A stretch of 64,000 nt of DNA from positions 2,604,001 through 2,668,000 of the forward strand of contig JBCAQO010000006.1 of assembly GCA_039111635.1 (NCBI GenBank), in the 5' to 3' direction. Shown in pieces: positions 11,621 to 23,405 of the stretch (position 1 is its first letter; each line of letters begins with the position of its first letter). This stretch comes from Heterobasidion occidentale (lineage: Eukaryota; Basidiomycota; Agaricomycetes; Russulales; Bondarzewiaceae). The position numbers and the translations under genes are program-made. Under the pieces are notes generated by a model. It saw only the letters and a program-made list of their open reading frames with translations, made no database searches and was not told where the DNA came from.

Positions 11621-12299
11621 AGTTGTAATCTGGATGCCGGCTGAAGGAGAGTGAGTGAGTTTGGCACACGCAGTGCTGAGACTGCTGAATGCAACGCTAT
11701 GAACGAAGTTAGAAACAACAATCCTTCGAGTCAGCACTGGAGACAAAGCGCGCCGTGGCCCGTTCATTCGAATTCAGCGCTCCCACGCTATTTGTATCGA
11801 ATCCTCTCTTCGGTCAGACTATACCTCGTCTTCATCACAGCCTCTACCATTTTGCACCCACCGAGGTGACACATGAGTCGTCGGGCAAGGGATGCTATCA
11901 AAACCTGAAGGCACATATGGATGTTATACTCAACTCACGGCTGGAGGCCGGGGGCGCTTACAGTACTTGTATAGAACGGTTGACTTAGAAATGTGTGTGT
12001 TTCTATCAATCTATTCTTTTCTTTCCTCGACATTACCTTTAGCAAGGACGCAGCTATCATAACAATCACCCTTGCTTCACTGCCATATAGACGAGGTTAC
12101 ACAGTCAATTCGGATGACCTGGGCATTTTGACAGATTCGGATCTGCGTTGTAGCAGGTCTAAGGCCTTGGACCTGGTCGAAGTATTCATTTCCCATTGAC
12201 CTTACACCTCTGGCGAGAAAAAATACCTATGGACCGTGTTCACTGATACCCTCTTGATCACGCCCACCGCCTTTTTTCATAACTCGAAGTAGGGTTTCT
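11621..12299. other. Junction between the two duplicated units
   Basis: The interval between the broken SPC3 start and the first recognisable NIPA remnant of unit 2. No gene, transposon end or long direct repeat that could mark the breakpoint was seen by eye. Confidence 0.45.
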
Positions 12300-12514
12300 T
12301 CAGCTTTTGCAGCTTGTCATCGTGCGTCTGCGACTGTCTGTGGCTCTTCAATTATTGAACACCCTGCCATCTTGGCCCTTGGGCTCGCCGCAGCGCTCGC
12401 GCGAACTTACGGTTCCATTGGCTTCGTCCTGCGGCATATGCCTCCAACGGCCAACGGATGTCCTAGTGCCTTACCCACGTGTTGTCCGCGCGCTCCTCTT
12501 GTTCCATGGGCTCT

Positions 12515-13200
12515 CGATGTCTAGCTTTGACGCAGACCACGCGCTTCTGCTGACGCCTAGCTCACAATTCGACGTGCTCCCAAGCTGACTCGCCATCCGC
12601 TGTCCCATTCGTGCCAATGGCATAGTTCTTCTCAATTGATTGCGACTGGGCTATGCACGCACGGGCGACGACACACCGACGAGCGATGGATATGGGGCTG
12701 CGCAGGGCACCGTGTGCTTGGGACTCAGCTAGATGGGGGCACTTGAACAGGAGCGGACTTCCGCCATCCGGGCTTAGACCCTCCTCGTACGCAGACTGGT
12801 TTGAAGGCTCGCTTCCTTCATGTTCGCGTCTTGAACGGCGTCCGCAGCGGCGATATATGGCGAGGAGTGCACACGGGTTCTCGCGCATGGACAGCTGTAT
12901 CAACGGTTCGGGCGCGTGCCGGTGTCGGTGAGCAGTCGTTCAATCCTCCCCGCACGCGTTGTGCGGAAGATATAGGGGAGCTGGTGAGAGTTTCAGGACG
13001 GCAGTTGGACAGCGAGGAGGGGTTCGGGGGAGATGGCGATGGCGAGTGGCGCTCAGCTCCTTGCTCTTCCCGTCTGCCCTTTCTCGTTCTTACTCTCCTC
13101 CTTGTCACTTTATCTCGCCCTCACTCATTGGTAGCATCATGCAAGATGTGCATCCGCACACTGAAAATATCTGTCCGCCTTGTGTAGAGTTAGTGGAGCT
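12515..13200 (+). pseudogene. Decayed copy of the NIPA C-terminal exon
   Basis: Matches the last NIPA exon in several blocks: 12,530-12,595 with 1,212-1,277, about 12,600-12,650 with 1,303-1,350, about 12,768-12,815 with 1,730-1,780, and the 3' flank near 13,177 with 2,430. The frame is interrupted by stops and indels, and about 270 bp is missing relative to unit 1. The transmembrane part was not recognised. In the best-aligned 66 positions, 10 of 16 differences are C-to-T or G-to-A. It is a dead copy; the living gene is at the left edge of the window. Confidence 0.8.
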
Positions 13201-14534
13201 ACTGAACGGTCTCGCTCACGACCGGAATATGCAGGCGAAGACTCGGCTGGGACTCGATCCACGGATGGCACCCCCGAAGAGTCGAAGTCCCTTGCAGTTG
13301 CACACTCTATGGGTGTGAACGGTTGTCACACAAGAGCCCTGAAGAGCACTTTCGTGGACAAACGGAGATGGCTGTATCACATGCTCCAGCGTCTTTCGGA
13401 ACGTATCTTGCGCCTGCAAGCTTGTTGCAGTGTGCCCTGTATCGACTTGGTCGACCGACAGGCACGGGGTAAGTCAGTTGTATTCATCCGATGTTGATTC
13501 CGCACCATGAGTTCTAACTTCGTCTCGCTCTTCTAGGTTTAACGTTCAACATTCAAGGCCCAGAAGCAGCTCAGAGTAGTCGGGCCTTCTCCTATTCATG
13601 TTCATATCCGACCTTCGGAAGCCTAAGGGCACTGTCAGTCTCCTTCTGAACGATTATCTGCGAGAATGGACCCATGCTTACACGTCCTGGGGGGCAAGTA
13701 ATGTGCTATGGTCGGAAATTAAGTAGTGACGGAAGGTAACTACATGCATGTTGGAGTTAGTGGCTTTAGTGATTAGAGCTTAGGAGGCCGGGGAGACAGA
13801 TCGTAGGTTCTTGGATGTCGTATTTCCGAGCGTAGACGACGGTACTAGGTATTAGAAAGCAGTTAGTACACGAAGGAGGTCATCCAATGACCTACTTTGT
13901 ATTCAACGTCGATCGATCGCCTTCCTCATTTCCGACATTTCAACGACTGGGCATGGTAATGCAACCGGAATTGGGTTAAATTGAAACTAACAGCACACTG
14001 GTATTCGACAAGATGAAACCCATGTAGAGCAAGAAGAGTGATGAACGACAAAACGCGGAGACAAACGAGCAGATAGATGTCGAGAGATAGCAATGCAATG
14101 CACATGAAAATAATGCGGAAGCGGCAGCGGAGCCATGAAGTGAAGCGATCGAAAGACGAGTCAGCGATGAAGAGCAATATAGACTATGACTGTGATTATG
14201 ACTTGACAGGTAGAAGATGTATATAACAAAGCAACGACGAGCAACTACAATGGACCATACGCAGAGAATCTGAAAAACGAAACAACACAGAACAGGAGAC
14301 ACCAAAGTCCGATACAATAGTGAAAAAGCCACCAAAAGACGATACATGCAACAAATACGAGACTAAGATATATCAGGTCCTTACCAATTCGCGAGAACGA
14401 AACATGACGATACAGGTTGATAGACGTGGACGAGACTGGGTGGCCCGACTGCCCGACACAGCGCACACTTGGACATCGATAGCAAACCCGATGTACGATG
14501 TAGACGGCGTTGAGAGGGATATAGAATAAGGAGT
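13201..14534. other. Decayed duplicated 3' flank; no gene
   Basis: Counterpart of 2,440-3,713 in unit 1. A clear match is the GATCGAAAGACGAG block at about 14,148 and about 3,330. No coding region recognised. Confidence 0.5.
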
Positions 14535-17316
14535 CTACACATCCTCTTGCACGGCAGGGATTGTTCGGCGCTGGCCACGGCGCGACTTCAGCGGATAATT
14601 GCAGATGAGGTGGCGCCGCGCGCACTGGCTAGAAAGTGAGGGACAGTCAGCGCGCGATCAATGACAAATCAATACGACAAGACGGAGGGAAGGGAGCCGA
14701 CGAGATTTCGAGACTGGTACTATGGAAAGAGCGTGATGACAGAGTTTAGACAAAAACCGCTCGATCGATGTCCCTGAGGGCCTCACAATGCCCAGTTTGC
14801 CTGCAACAAAGCGCGGACTATGGCTGGTGTTGGCTCGATCTCTCCGATAAGAGGACGGCCTTGTCCTCGCTTCAAGACGAGGGCGAGACAGGACGAAGTG
14901 GAGAGACTCAAAGCGGGATCGGATGCCCTGCGATCCGCTATCTATAATCCCACGATCTGCGCTATCCCATCGTGGACCGCGGGGTAAGAGAGGAGCAAGG
15001 GGGCCTGTGGAGGACGCAAGAAGGTGGTGATTGCGCCTGCCTGCGCATGCGACTGCATCCTTTCACCTGCTCATACCACTCGTGTACACACCCATTGGGC
15101 CAACAACCTCTCCATCTGGGTACGGCACGAGGACACCCATGGACGGATGGGTGGAACTCGGAGGGACTGAGGCTCAAGGGTTCGGAACGGTCGGGTTAGG
15201 CGGGCCCGTGGGTGCTTAAAAGCCTCCCGAATTTGCCTTCCTTGCCCGTCCGTACCTCCCCCTACCTCCCCCTCAGGGCATCCGCCTATAGCTCCCCCGT
15301 AGTCCACCCGGAGCAGCCCCAGCCATCACATCATGCAACATCCATCCATAGATCCATCCAGTGTATGACAATCCACGACATAAGAATATATGTACTCACT
15401 TGCATGTCCGATCTGCACTCCCTGGCGGCGGCGGCCCACACGCGATCTTGCGTCCACGGCAGAAGAAACACGCCAGGAAAGGCTGCTTCTTCTTTGTGCC
15501 TTGCGCCTGTGCTCCCGATCCTGATCCTGACGCCTGCGACTCCTCGTCCTGGTCGTCCATCGCCGCATGAGACCCTGCGCACGCCTGGAACTGCCGCATG
15601 ACAGCAGCCTTCGCTGCGCTCTTCTTGCGCTGCCTCTCGCGCTCGCGATCGCGGTGCGAGCTCTCTGCCTCACCCGGCTTCGTGTATGCCTTACCTTTGC
15701 CTTTACTGACAGCTTTGCCCTTGCCAGCAGCCCTCGCTCGGCCCTTGCCCTTTCCCGGCATCACGTACTCGTCGTCGTCGTCATCGTCGTCGTCGTCCGA
15801 TGCGTCGTCGATTTTGATGCGGCTGCCGCTGGCGTGCGCGAAGGGCTGGATTGCGGCGAACCTCGAGATAAACGCGTTGCTCATCGCGTGGGTGTGTGAG
15901 CCCGTCGGCATCGACATGGATGTTGACGCAATGGGTGCACTCATGGCGATGGGGGAAACTGTGGTCAATGTGGACATGGCGGCGGCGGTCTCTGCGTCGT
16001 CATCTTCGTCGTCGACTTCGTGCTTGATGTGGAACACGGCAGGGATGGACTCCGTAGTATCCTCGCGCTTGATGCCGAATGCGGAAGGGCTCGTCGGTAA
16101 GTCGAGCGCGGGCGGCCCGGAGGCGCCGTGCCAGTCGATAGGTATCTCCGAGCTTATAGCGGCGGCAGTGCTCGTGGGAGCGCTCGGGTGGGACGTCGTG
16201 GCTGCGGCGTCCAAGTCAGCGGTGTCTTGGGAGCTGGTGTTCTCAACGGTGTACCGTGGCTGGTACGGGAGGTGGTCCATCCACGGCGACGCCGTGGTGA
16301 CCACCTCCGGTACACGCGCCTGGGGACCGGGTATCTCCATCTCCCTGGGCACCGGGGCCAAGACCTGCGCGGCTGCATAGACCACATCCGAGCTGAGGGG
16401 GGCTTGTGAATAAATCATGTAGGACGGTGCGTTACCTTCCTCGAATGTGGTGTATGTATCGACATCCCCACCAACCTGCGCATGCTGGTCATCGTACTGG
16501 TAGCCGTATGCATCGTGCCCGTATGACGACTCGCTGGCGTACACATTGTCATGCTGTGTGTTGGATCCGATGAGGTTCGTGCGCCGCCGTTTAGAGAATA
16601 AGGGTTGACTTACCTCGTCTTCGATCACCATGGAGGCTTGATTCACTTCTTCTACTGGCACAGCGCCAATATAGGGGAACGTTAGGGCGGCGGCGAGCGA
16701 GGAGGACGAGGTGGAGGGTATCGCGGAGGGGGTGACGGAGCTTATCATGTTCACGGTGGGAGTCACAGCCGAGTAAGCCAGTGAGTACTCGTTGGCAGTG
16801 GAGGAGGCGCCGAGGGGATAGCCATCTGCGTCGATGTGTTTGTACGCGCTGTAGCCGTACGTCGTCTGCGTGTACACGTTTGAGTGGGAGTGGGCGTAGG
16901 TGTGCCCAAGCGTGGGTGATGCGAATGAGGTCGGCCCTGCGAGGTTGAGTGGGCTAGCATAATATTGCATTTGCTGCGCATCGTACACCGGCCAAGGGGA
17001 GGTGGAGGACGAAGCGGTCGGGGAGGAGGGAGCGCCTTGGTGCTGTTCAGCAGGCCAGTACGTGGGGGAGGCGGCGCTGTGGGGAGCGTGGGGAGTGTCG
17101 GCAGCCTGCATCGCATCGTTGTACTGCAACGACCGAGCGCAAGGATAGTGAGAGTTGGGGTTAGCATGAGAGAGTTGCGAGATATGGAAGCAGAGGGGGA
17201 CTTACCTGGTAGGCAAAGAATTCGGCAGGAGAGAGCTGCATCTGCTCAGGCTCCTGCTCATAGTTGTCGGCCTGCTCGGCCTGGGGGTAGTTGTAGGTCC
17301 AGTCTGAAGTCGACAT
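14535..17316 (-). CDS. Transcription factor with C-terminal Zn2Cys6 cluster (copy B)
   Basis: Paralogue of the gene at 3,714-6,533. Minus-strand exons 17316-17206, 17123-16614, 16553-15400 and 14628-14535 give about 622 residues in phase. The 60-nt intron 16613-16554 has GTAAGT and ACACAG ends but is also open in frame, so retention is possible. Shared with A: the SPAE-F-AYQ end of exon 1, the SPTYW-AEQ and YAHSHSN blocks, TYTTFEEG, the basic RERERQRKKSAAKAA stretch, and the split cluster (ACFFCRGRKIAC, then QCARRHLICNYP). A run of Asp plus Glu precedes the basic linker (near 15,775-15,800). The last intron is 771 nt and again separates the fourth and fifth cluster Cys. Six cluster Cys are present. 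Target genes unknown; probably nuclear. Confidence 0.85.
14912..14975. other. Conserved two-hairpin element inside the last intron of gene B
   Basis: Counterpart of 4,098-4,160. Stem 1 is AGC-g-GGATCG (14912-14921) with CGATCCGCT (14931-14939). Compared with copy A, the closing pair changed from A-T to G-C on both arms. Stem 2 is CCACGAT (14950-14956) with ATCGTGG (14969-14975), one pair longer than in A. The loops and spacing are nearly the same. Confidence 0.5.
15204..15223 (+). promoter_or_regulatory. TATA-like element within the long intron (copy B)
   Basis: Identical over 20 bp to 4,421-4,440. It sits about 180 bp from the splice donor of the long intron and points toward the zinc-cluster exon on the opposite strand. 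Whether anything starts here is unknown. Confidence 0.35.
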
Positions 17317-20047
17317 GGTAGCGTATGAAATGCGTCGGGAACAGTCGAGCTAAAAGCCAAAAGATCGCGCAGACGAGAAAGCGCAGGAGGCTTACTTGCT
17401 GGGCAAGGGAGTTATCGACGAATGGGTGGGGGAACGACGCTCGAACTGGAAGAGGTCATCGGTAGAAATACTAAGGCTCCGGAGTACCCCCAAGCGCCTA
17501 CTGGTGAGCCGTGCAAATCGAATCGAACCGAATCTAGATCTGAATAGAAATAATTCTGAGCGTAACTAGCAAGGCCCTGAATTTCTATAGGAAGATCAAT
17601 AGGATCAAGCCGACTAGAGCCGACTGTGGGGCATCTCGGAAGCGCGGAACTAAATTGACCTCGCTTGTCGCTAGTAGGACGCTGAGCAGCTCAGAGTGTC
17701 CTGTATTCAAGGCTATGGACGCGATAAGCACAGGACCCACGCTGAAGCAGGTACGAACTGAGGGCGAGACATGGCGAGAAGTTTGCGTAGGCCTGAGCGT
17801 GGACGCGGACGTGCCAAGTAAGAGGTTCGCTTGTGTAGACTTATGCCCCATTTGACCATTTTTCCTTGAGCGCGGAACCACCCATAGACACCGAGCGCAC
17901 GCACATCCTATCCTCGATTTTTTTCGATTCCGTACGACTCAAGCGGTAAGTATCGTCGTCCTCAAAACCGAAAGGACGCACCTGAAACCTTGGCATCGCT
18001 CCTCCTCGCATCCGCTTTCCCCGTGCCATAGATTATTCGTAGATCGACTCGCAGCAAGCGCATTACGACATTAATCATGCAGCGATCCGATTCGTGCGTC
18101 GCGATACCATACCCACAGGATTAGAGAAGACGCTCACGAGAATTTGAGCCTTCTCCCAGCAGGCCAGAGCTCGTCACTTCTTCCATTGAGTGCTTCAGTT
18201 CAATGTCCAGTAGTGTCGCGCTGTTCAATTTCAGGATGCATGATGGCTCGGGCACCACCTTACACCGATCGAACTACGCCGTCCATTTTGCACAGTGCAT
18301 GATACTTGAGTGCATAGATATTAAATTGGGCTCCATACACCCATGACGACGTCACGCGCTTGATCCCACCAAGACAAGGCCAGATCTGATGCGGCGCGAC
18401 GGTTCTGAGGGGACGCGATCGCATTCAGTTGACAGTTACTTCGCTGCTGGCGGACGACCTATCAATTCCTATCAAATTGCCACCCCCAGTTCCATCCGAA
18501 GATCCCTGCAATCCGTCTCCACGCAATATATTTGGAATTGCGCCCTGTGCTAAGTGATGTCCGACTTGCTTGTTGCTTAATCCAATGGGACCAATCCCCT
18601 TGCGTTTCTACTGGATCACAGCACAAGCGCATCGTGGGTGTCTCTCCTCGATTCCTTGACAGCTTGCATATACGGGCCATTGTTTCATTTGACGTTTTGA
18701 CCCTATGCCCCGCACGCTTCTTCCAGCAGGAAGACACGTGGGAAACCATGCGCAGTGCAGCGATATTTTTGATCCTGATTTCCCTTGTAGCACGGGGCGT
18801 TGGCCCAACCACCAGGCTGTGCATCACCCCGCCGATAATCCCGATGTACATGATTCACCTCTCTCCATTCGTTTGCCAACATCATACTTGTGAGGTGCTT
18901 CGGCGCTGATAGGATGTGTCACATCGCAGACTCATCGCAGACACTCACTCTTACACCAAGTCATCTCTCCCGACCACCAGCAAAGTGCGCACCGTGTGAC
19001 GGGTCGCCCTGGTGAGGCGGCGGCCGCATCCGAAGCAACGCATAAGCATCCGCGGAACCAACTGCTTCGCTGAGTCCTGACTAGCCTAGGACAGTCAACA
19101 AGATACTGATTTGCCTCGCGTAGCGATGCTTCCTAAATCCTCATCGGGCAACCTGTCGTGCCATAGTGCGCCACATGCGCCATCGCGAGCATCGATCGTC
19201 GATCGACCAAACCGACTGTGGTGGTGCTGATTGAGCTTGATCGACTGACTCTTTGCTTCCGGTTCCAGAATCGCGACTCCTATCCAGTCTGAACAGGAAA
19301 CCCCACAGGGCCTAGCACGCCCTTGACACGCTTCGCCTGGCCCACTCTGTGTGTAAACCATATACACACACAATTGCTTACACCGCCCTGTGAACATACT
19401 TAGTCGAGGCGGTTCTTGAAAACTGTGTACGTACGTTCATGTACGCCTACCTACCCCCGAGCCTAACCTTTCTTAAATCGTGTCATCTGCGAGGGGCACT
19501 TGCTGTGTGAGAACAGCGAACTTGGGCTGCCGCTTCGAGCGGTCCGCCCACTCGGATGGTCCAGGGCATCCTTGAATCAGGTGCTGGCTGACTTACCGCC
19601 ACGCATGTTCCACGCATTCCACGCCCTCGTCATGTTCGGTTCCCTTCCGCATGTCATCGGCCGGCGCTCCGAGGAGACTTTCGTCCACTCTCAGGATAAG
19701 ATGTAAGTAGGCACGTCGTTATTACGAGGTTTGCAGGGGCGTGTGCGAACCTAATAGGCGAATGGCTGATGCGAGCCGTAGTGCACATGCCCCGCGCGTC
19801 TCCGCTTCACCCAGCGGCTATTTACCATGAAACGGGTTGGGCCCGCGGCACGCCGTTCGCTTGTTATAATACACACCTAGACAGTCGACTGTGCTGCATT
19901 TTAATGAGAACGGAAAGTACATTCGCAGCATCACAATACTGCGAAACATAACATGACGATATGGATTCATCCGCACAGACCACCCACCCAATTGTGCTCC
20001 ACCATAGATTAACAATGACGCAATTTCAAGCTCTCTAAGCGGTAGGG
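17317..20047. other. Spacer between SPC3 and zinc-cluster gene B; no gene
   Basis: Both neighbours are on the minus strand, so this holds the gene B promoter and the SPC3 3' end. Reading frames near 18,500-18,900 occur on both strands, have no recognisable domain and are not conserved in unit 1. It is equivalent to the 6.5-9.6 kb spacer. Confidence 0.5.
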
Positions 20048-22057
20048 TCATGATACGCGCTCCTTTGCCTCGGGGAATGGTATGGGTGTCGTGCGCGCAG
20101 CCTCACCGTACGTGAGGAGCCCCACGTACGGCATCAGATTGTACTTCAGCGTGTACTCTGCAGGCTCTGGGTTCCTGTGTTTGTCAGAAGGTCATTAATA
20201 ATTGATTCGTTTAGTGCGAAGAAGATATGAAGGCTGGAGGGGGATAGAGGCGTACCGGAATTTTTCGGACGGGTCGCGAAACGGGTATTTATTTTTGCCT
20301 TGCACCTGTATGTTCGCGTCTTCCTTGCGACGAACGATACGGTCCCATATGACGACCTCGTTCTTCACCTATGGCGAAAGAGATAAGGGGGCGATGCAAC
20401 ACAGCAAAGTCAGCGCCCAATGTTTTGATCCACGCCACGAAATTAACGCATAAATCGAAACAAATTGAATGAATCAAAACCGAGATGAGACTTCATGAGA
20501 TGAATCATCACGCGCGTGCATATAAAACGACGAAAACGACGATGAGCTTGTCACCGGCTACATGCCAGGCATGAAAAAAGTAGCGCATGCGTGTCCCGAT
20601 GTCGGGTTTCCGCTGCGTCGTCCAGACCCGTGTGTCCAACGCCACACATATCAGCGTTTTGTCGAGACGCAGCTAGGTCGGTTGAAGGGCTTGGCCTTGG
20701 CCTTCGCGGTCAATTGTCCTTGGCAGAGGCTAGGGACAAGGGCAAGAGGCACCAGACAAGGACCTCGATTGCGTTCGGCAAGCTAAACACACGCTCGGAG
20801 TCGGGCATCACACCGAGCGCGCACCAACCGACGACGAAGAAGCCTCGGCTAGGTTGGATACAAGAGAGTTAAGAAAAAAATGACAAAGGCTCACCCCTTT
20901 CGCATTAGTGTATTCTGCGCCAACATACAGGAATAGCTGCTTCGTGTTCCAGTTGAAGAGTGGTGTCAGGTCTATTATGTGTTCGAATCCGATCCGATTT
21001 TGCGTTCGATTTTGCGTTCGGCGTGCAGTACGCGTGGCGAACGATAAGGATCCAAGATCAGAGGAGATGGGGAGCGGTCGTCAATTTATGGACGGATGTA
21101 CACGAGGGCAAAATCAATGGGACAGCGGAGCCGATTGCATAGCGGGAGGGTTCGCCGAATTATGGGTCAGGTGAACGAACGGCGGTGCAAAAGCGGAAAA
21201 GAGATAAATTAGCAGGCATACAGGATGGCGATCGCGACAAATGCAGAAGGAGGGCAGGTGACTTGCGCGCTATGATGGAGAGGGAGATGAGACTATCAGA
21301 CTGACCAGCAGTGAGGTTGAAGTTGACGAAAGCGAAGTCTTGCGTACGGTTAGGTATGCGACGCGTTTGGCCGGGAAACCTGTGCGACGGCGGAGGTGAG
21401 CAGGCAATGATATAAATCGAAAACATAGGACATATCAAAACATGCGAGATAACGATAAAGATGCAGCTAGAAATAGAAGACGAAGATAAAGTGATGTGGT
21501 TTGAAGCATCTGTCGCCTGATGAAGCAGGAAGAGAAGCGCGCAGTCGTGGCAGCAATCGATCCAGTGATGCACGCAGGCGTAGGTGACAGCTCGCAGCGC
21601 TACAGTTTCTGGGAGCGGGGCGCGGCACCGTGTGGATCAACTTCCGAAGCGCGTAGACGGGACCACCAACAAACGACATACGACTCTGGGCGCGATGACG
21701 GATACGCGCCATTATCGGATGAGCTTAACATGGGCAGCTGGAGAGTGAAGGTCACGATCCGTTGTCATGGGCTTACATGGGCTCACGGCTACCATTGCAC
21801 ATCTACACATTCCCCCTCGGACGACGTGCGATTAAACACACTGGAGTGACACTCAGATGCACAAGCCCGACTGCACAGGAGAAGAAAGATTCTGAAGGAG
21901 AATAGACAACGCACACTTGGACTGAGGAAATATTGAGCGTGCCCTTCGGGTCCGCCGTGAACAAGAATGACGAACACGCGATGCCTGCTAGGAGGACCAT
22001 CATGCATGTCGACAGCGTCGCCGTGATGTTGTTGATACGCGCGTAGAGACTGTGCAT
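20048..22057 (-). CDS. SPC3: Signal peptidase complex subunit 3
   Basis: Non-catalytic subunit (SPC22/23 family) of the ER signal peptidase, needed for cleavage of signal peptides from secreted proteins. Minus-strand exons 22057-21915, 21379-21306, 20971-20895, 20368-20256 and 20174-20048 give 177 residues, the normal family length, with all phases matching. Residues 1-45 hold a single membrane anchor (MHSLYARINNITATLS, then MVLLAGIACSSFLF). The lumenal part reads TQDFAFVNFNLTA, LFNWNTKQLFLYV, KNEVVIWDRIVRRKEDA, KNKYPFRDPS, and PAEYTLKYNLMPYVG, all expected for SPC3. The introns are unusually long for this window (several hundred nt). The copy in unit 1 is broken, so this is the only working SPC3 visible here. 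Confidence 0.92.
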
Positions 22058-23405
22058 CGTATTTGAAGGCGTGCTTTCTCCCTTGTCCCTTGTATAGTGG
22101 ATGTCGCCCTGAGGAAAGTAAGATTGAAATGGAGGTGGAGGTGGAGGTGATGATATTACGCACAACGTTGAGCGCGATGGCAGTGTCGGTGACACGTCTC
22201 TTGCAACACGCTGCTCGATCAGGAATCTGGTTCCCACGCTAGAATGTACCCTCGAGAATATTTCCCTCTCGAATGCGACCGTCTGTAAGTTCGACTTCCT
22301 CTACAGTGATCATCACTCATTAGACGCATATCTTGATAACCTCGGCATGCGCCATAGCATCACCGTAGCAATGAATTGGCCGACTTACAAGTTGGTGAGT
22401 GAAAATGGTATATCCTGACTATGCTCATCGGTATTCGTGAATCATGCAAGGCCTTCTCAGCTAGCATTACGATTCTTGTATGCTCAAACATCCTCGGCCT
22501 TTCTTTCTTGCTGTGTTTCATAGCAAAAATGGGCTAATACATTGTACCTGCAGATGCTCCTCACTGTAATCCAGTGCGCGCTTGCTGCGGAGTATGTGCA
22601 GGCTCAGTCAATGCACGGTGCAGATCAGAAACTCACAACACCTGTCGCTCGATTACGGCCCGATGCAGGTCTACTGCGAGACGAAACAAGCCCAGCACTG
22701 CTCTTTTTTCAAGCGTGGCGTAATGAGGAACAAAACTCCGAGTTCGATTTTCGCGGTCGTACACACTTCGTACACCCTCGGCGACTTGCTTCCTGTGGTC
22801 TAGCCTTGTCGAGCCTTATGGTCCCAGGGTCATTATCTCCGATTTTCTCAGAAATGTTTTCGGATCAAGCACATTCATGCTGATTCTATTCCATGTCATT
22901 GTCTAGTATGAAGATGTTTCTGATCATGTTCGATTTGTGTCTGCTCAATTGTTTTTGGCCCTGGCTTGTTATCATGCGCCCGGAAATGTCGTTTGTCTCA
23001 TTACTTGAGCGCGCAGGCATCAACTGATCGCACGTCTACCCATACCGACACCTTTCCGAGATATGCAACGCGATTGTTTATTCGTTTGGTGGATCCAAGA
23101 GCAGCTGAGATCACCTACAGGCACTGGGGCCATCAGCACAACTATGGAGTTTGCTTCAGAGCTCGAGAAATGGGGTGTGTAAGTATCGTATGTTTCTGTT
23201 CTGAGTTGTCTTCAAGCTATGGTCCGCGGACAGTAAATCAATAAAATACGAAAATGTAGATAGTTTGCGCAGAGTCCTCACGCCGGAGGGTCTATCATAT
23301 GAAACGCTTAAGCTTAAGGCACGTGTTTGCATGGTGGCCGTCTGCAGTGCTCTGTGCTACTCTGGCCACTGAGGCGTGTCCTTAACTTCCACCACATCGA
23401 CAGCG
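22058..23405. other. Divergent intergenic region between SPC3 and the acyltransferase
   Basis: SPC3 (minus) and the GPAT gene (plus) are head to head, so promoters of both should lie here. A short GGAGGTGGAGGTGG microrepeat sits at about 22,130-22,150. Frames at 22,542-22,883 and 22,966-23,244 show no known domain. Confidence 0.5.

Larger units (their letters stand above)
12300..22060. repeat. Unit 2 of the old tandem segmental duplication
   Basis: Contains, in the same order as unit 1, a decayed NIPA tail (12.5-13.1 kb), zinc-cluster gene B (14,535-17,316, minus) and intact SPC3 (20,048-22,057, minus). The left edge is uncertain because the NIPA 5' exons were not recognised here. The right edge is about the SPC3 start. 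Confidence 0.85.

Noticed and set aside
1..22060. Segmental duplication as an assembly artefact
   Set aside because: The two units differ by many substitutions, indels and opposite inactivating changes, which an assembly error would not create.
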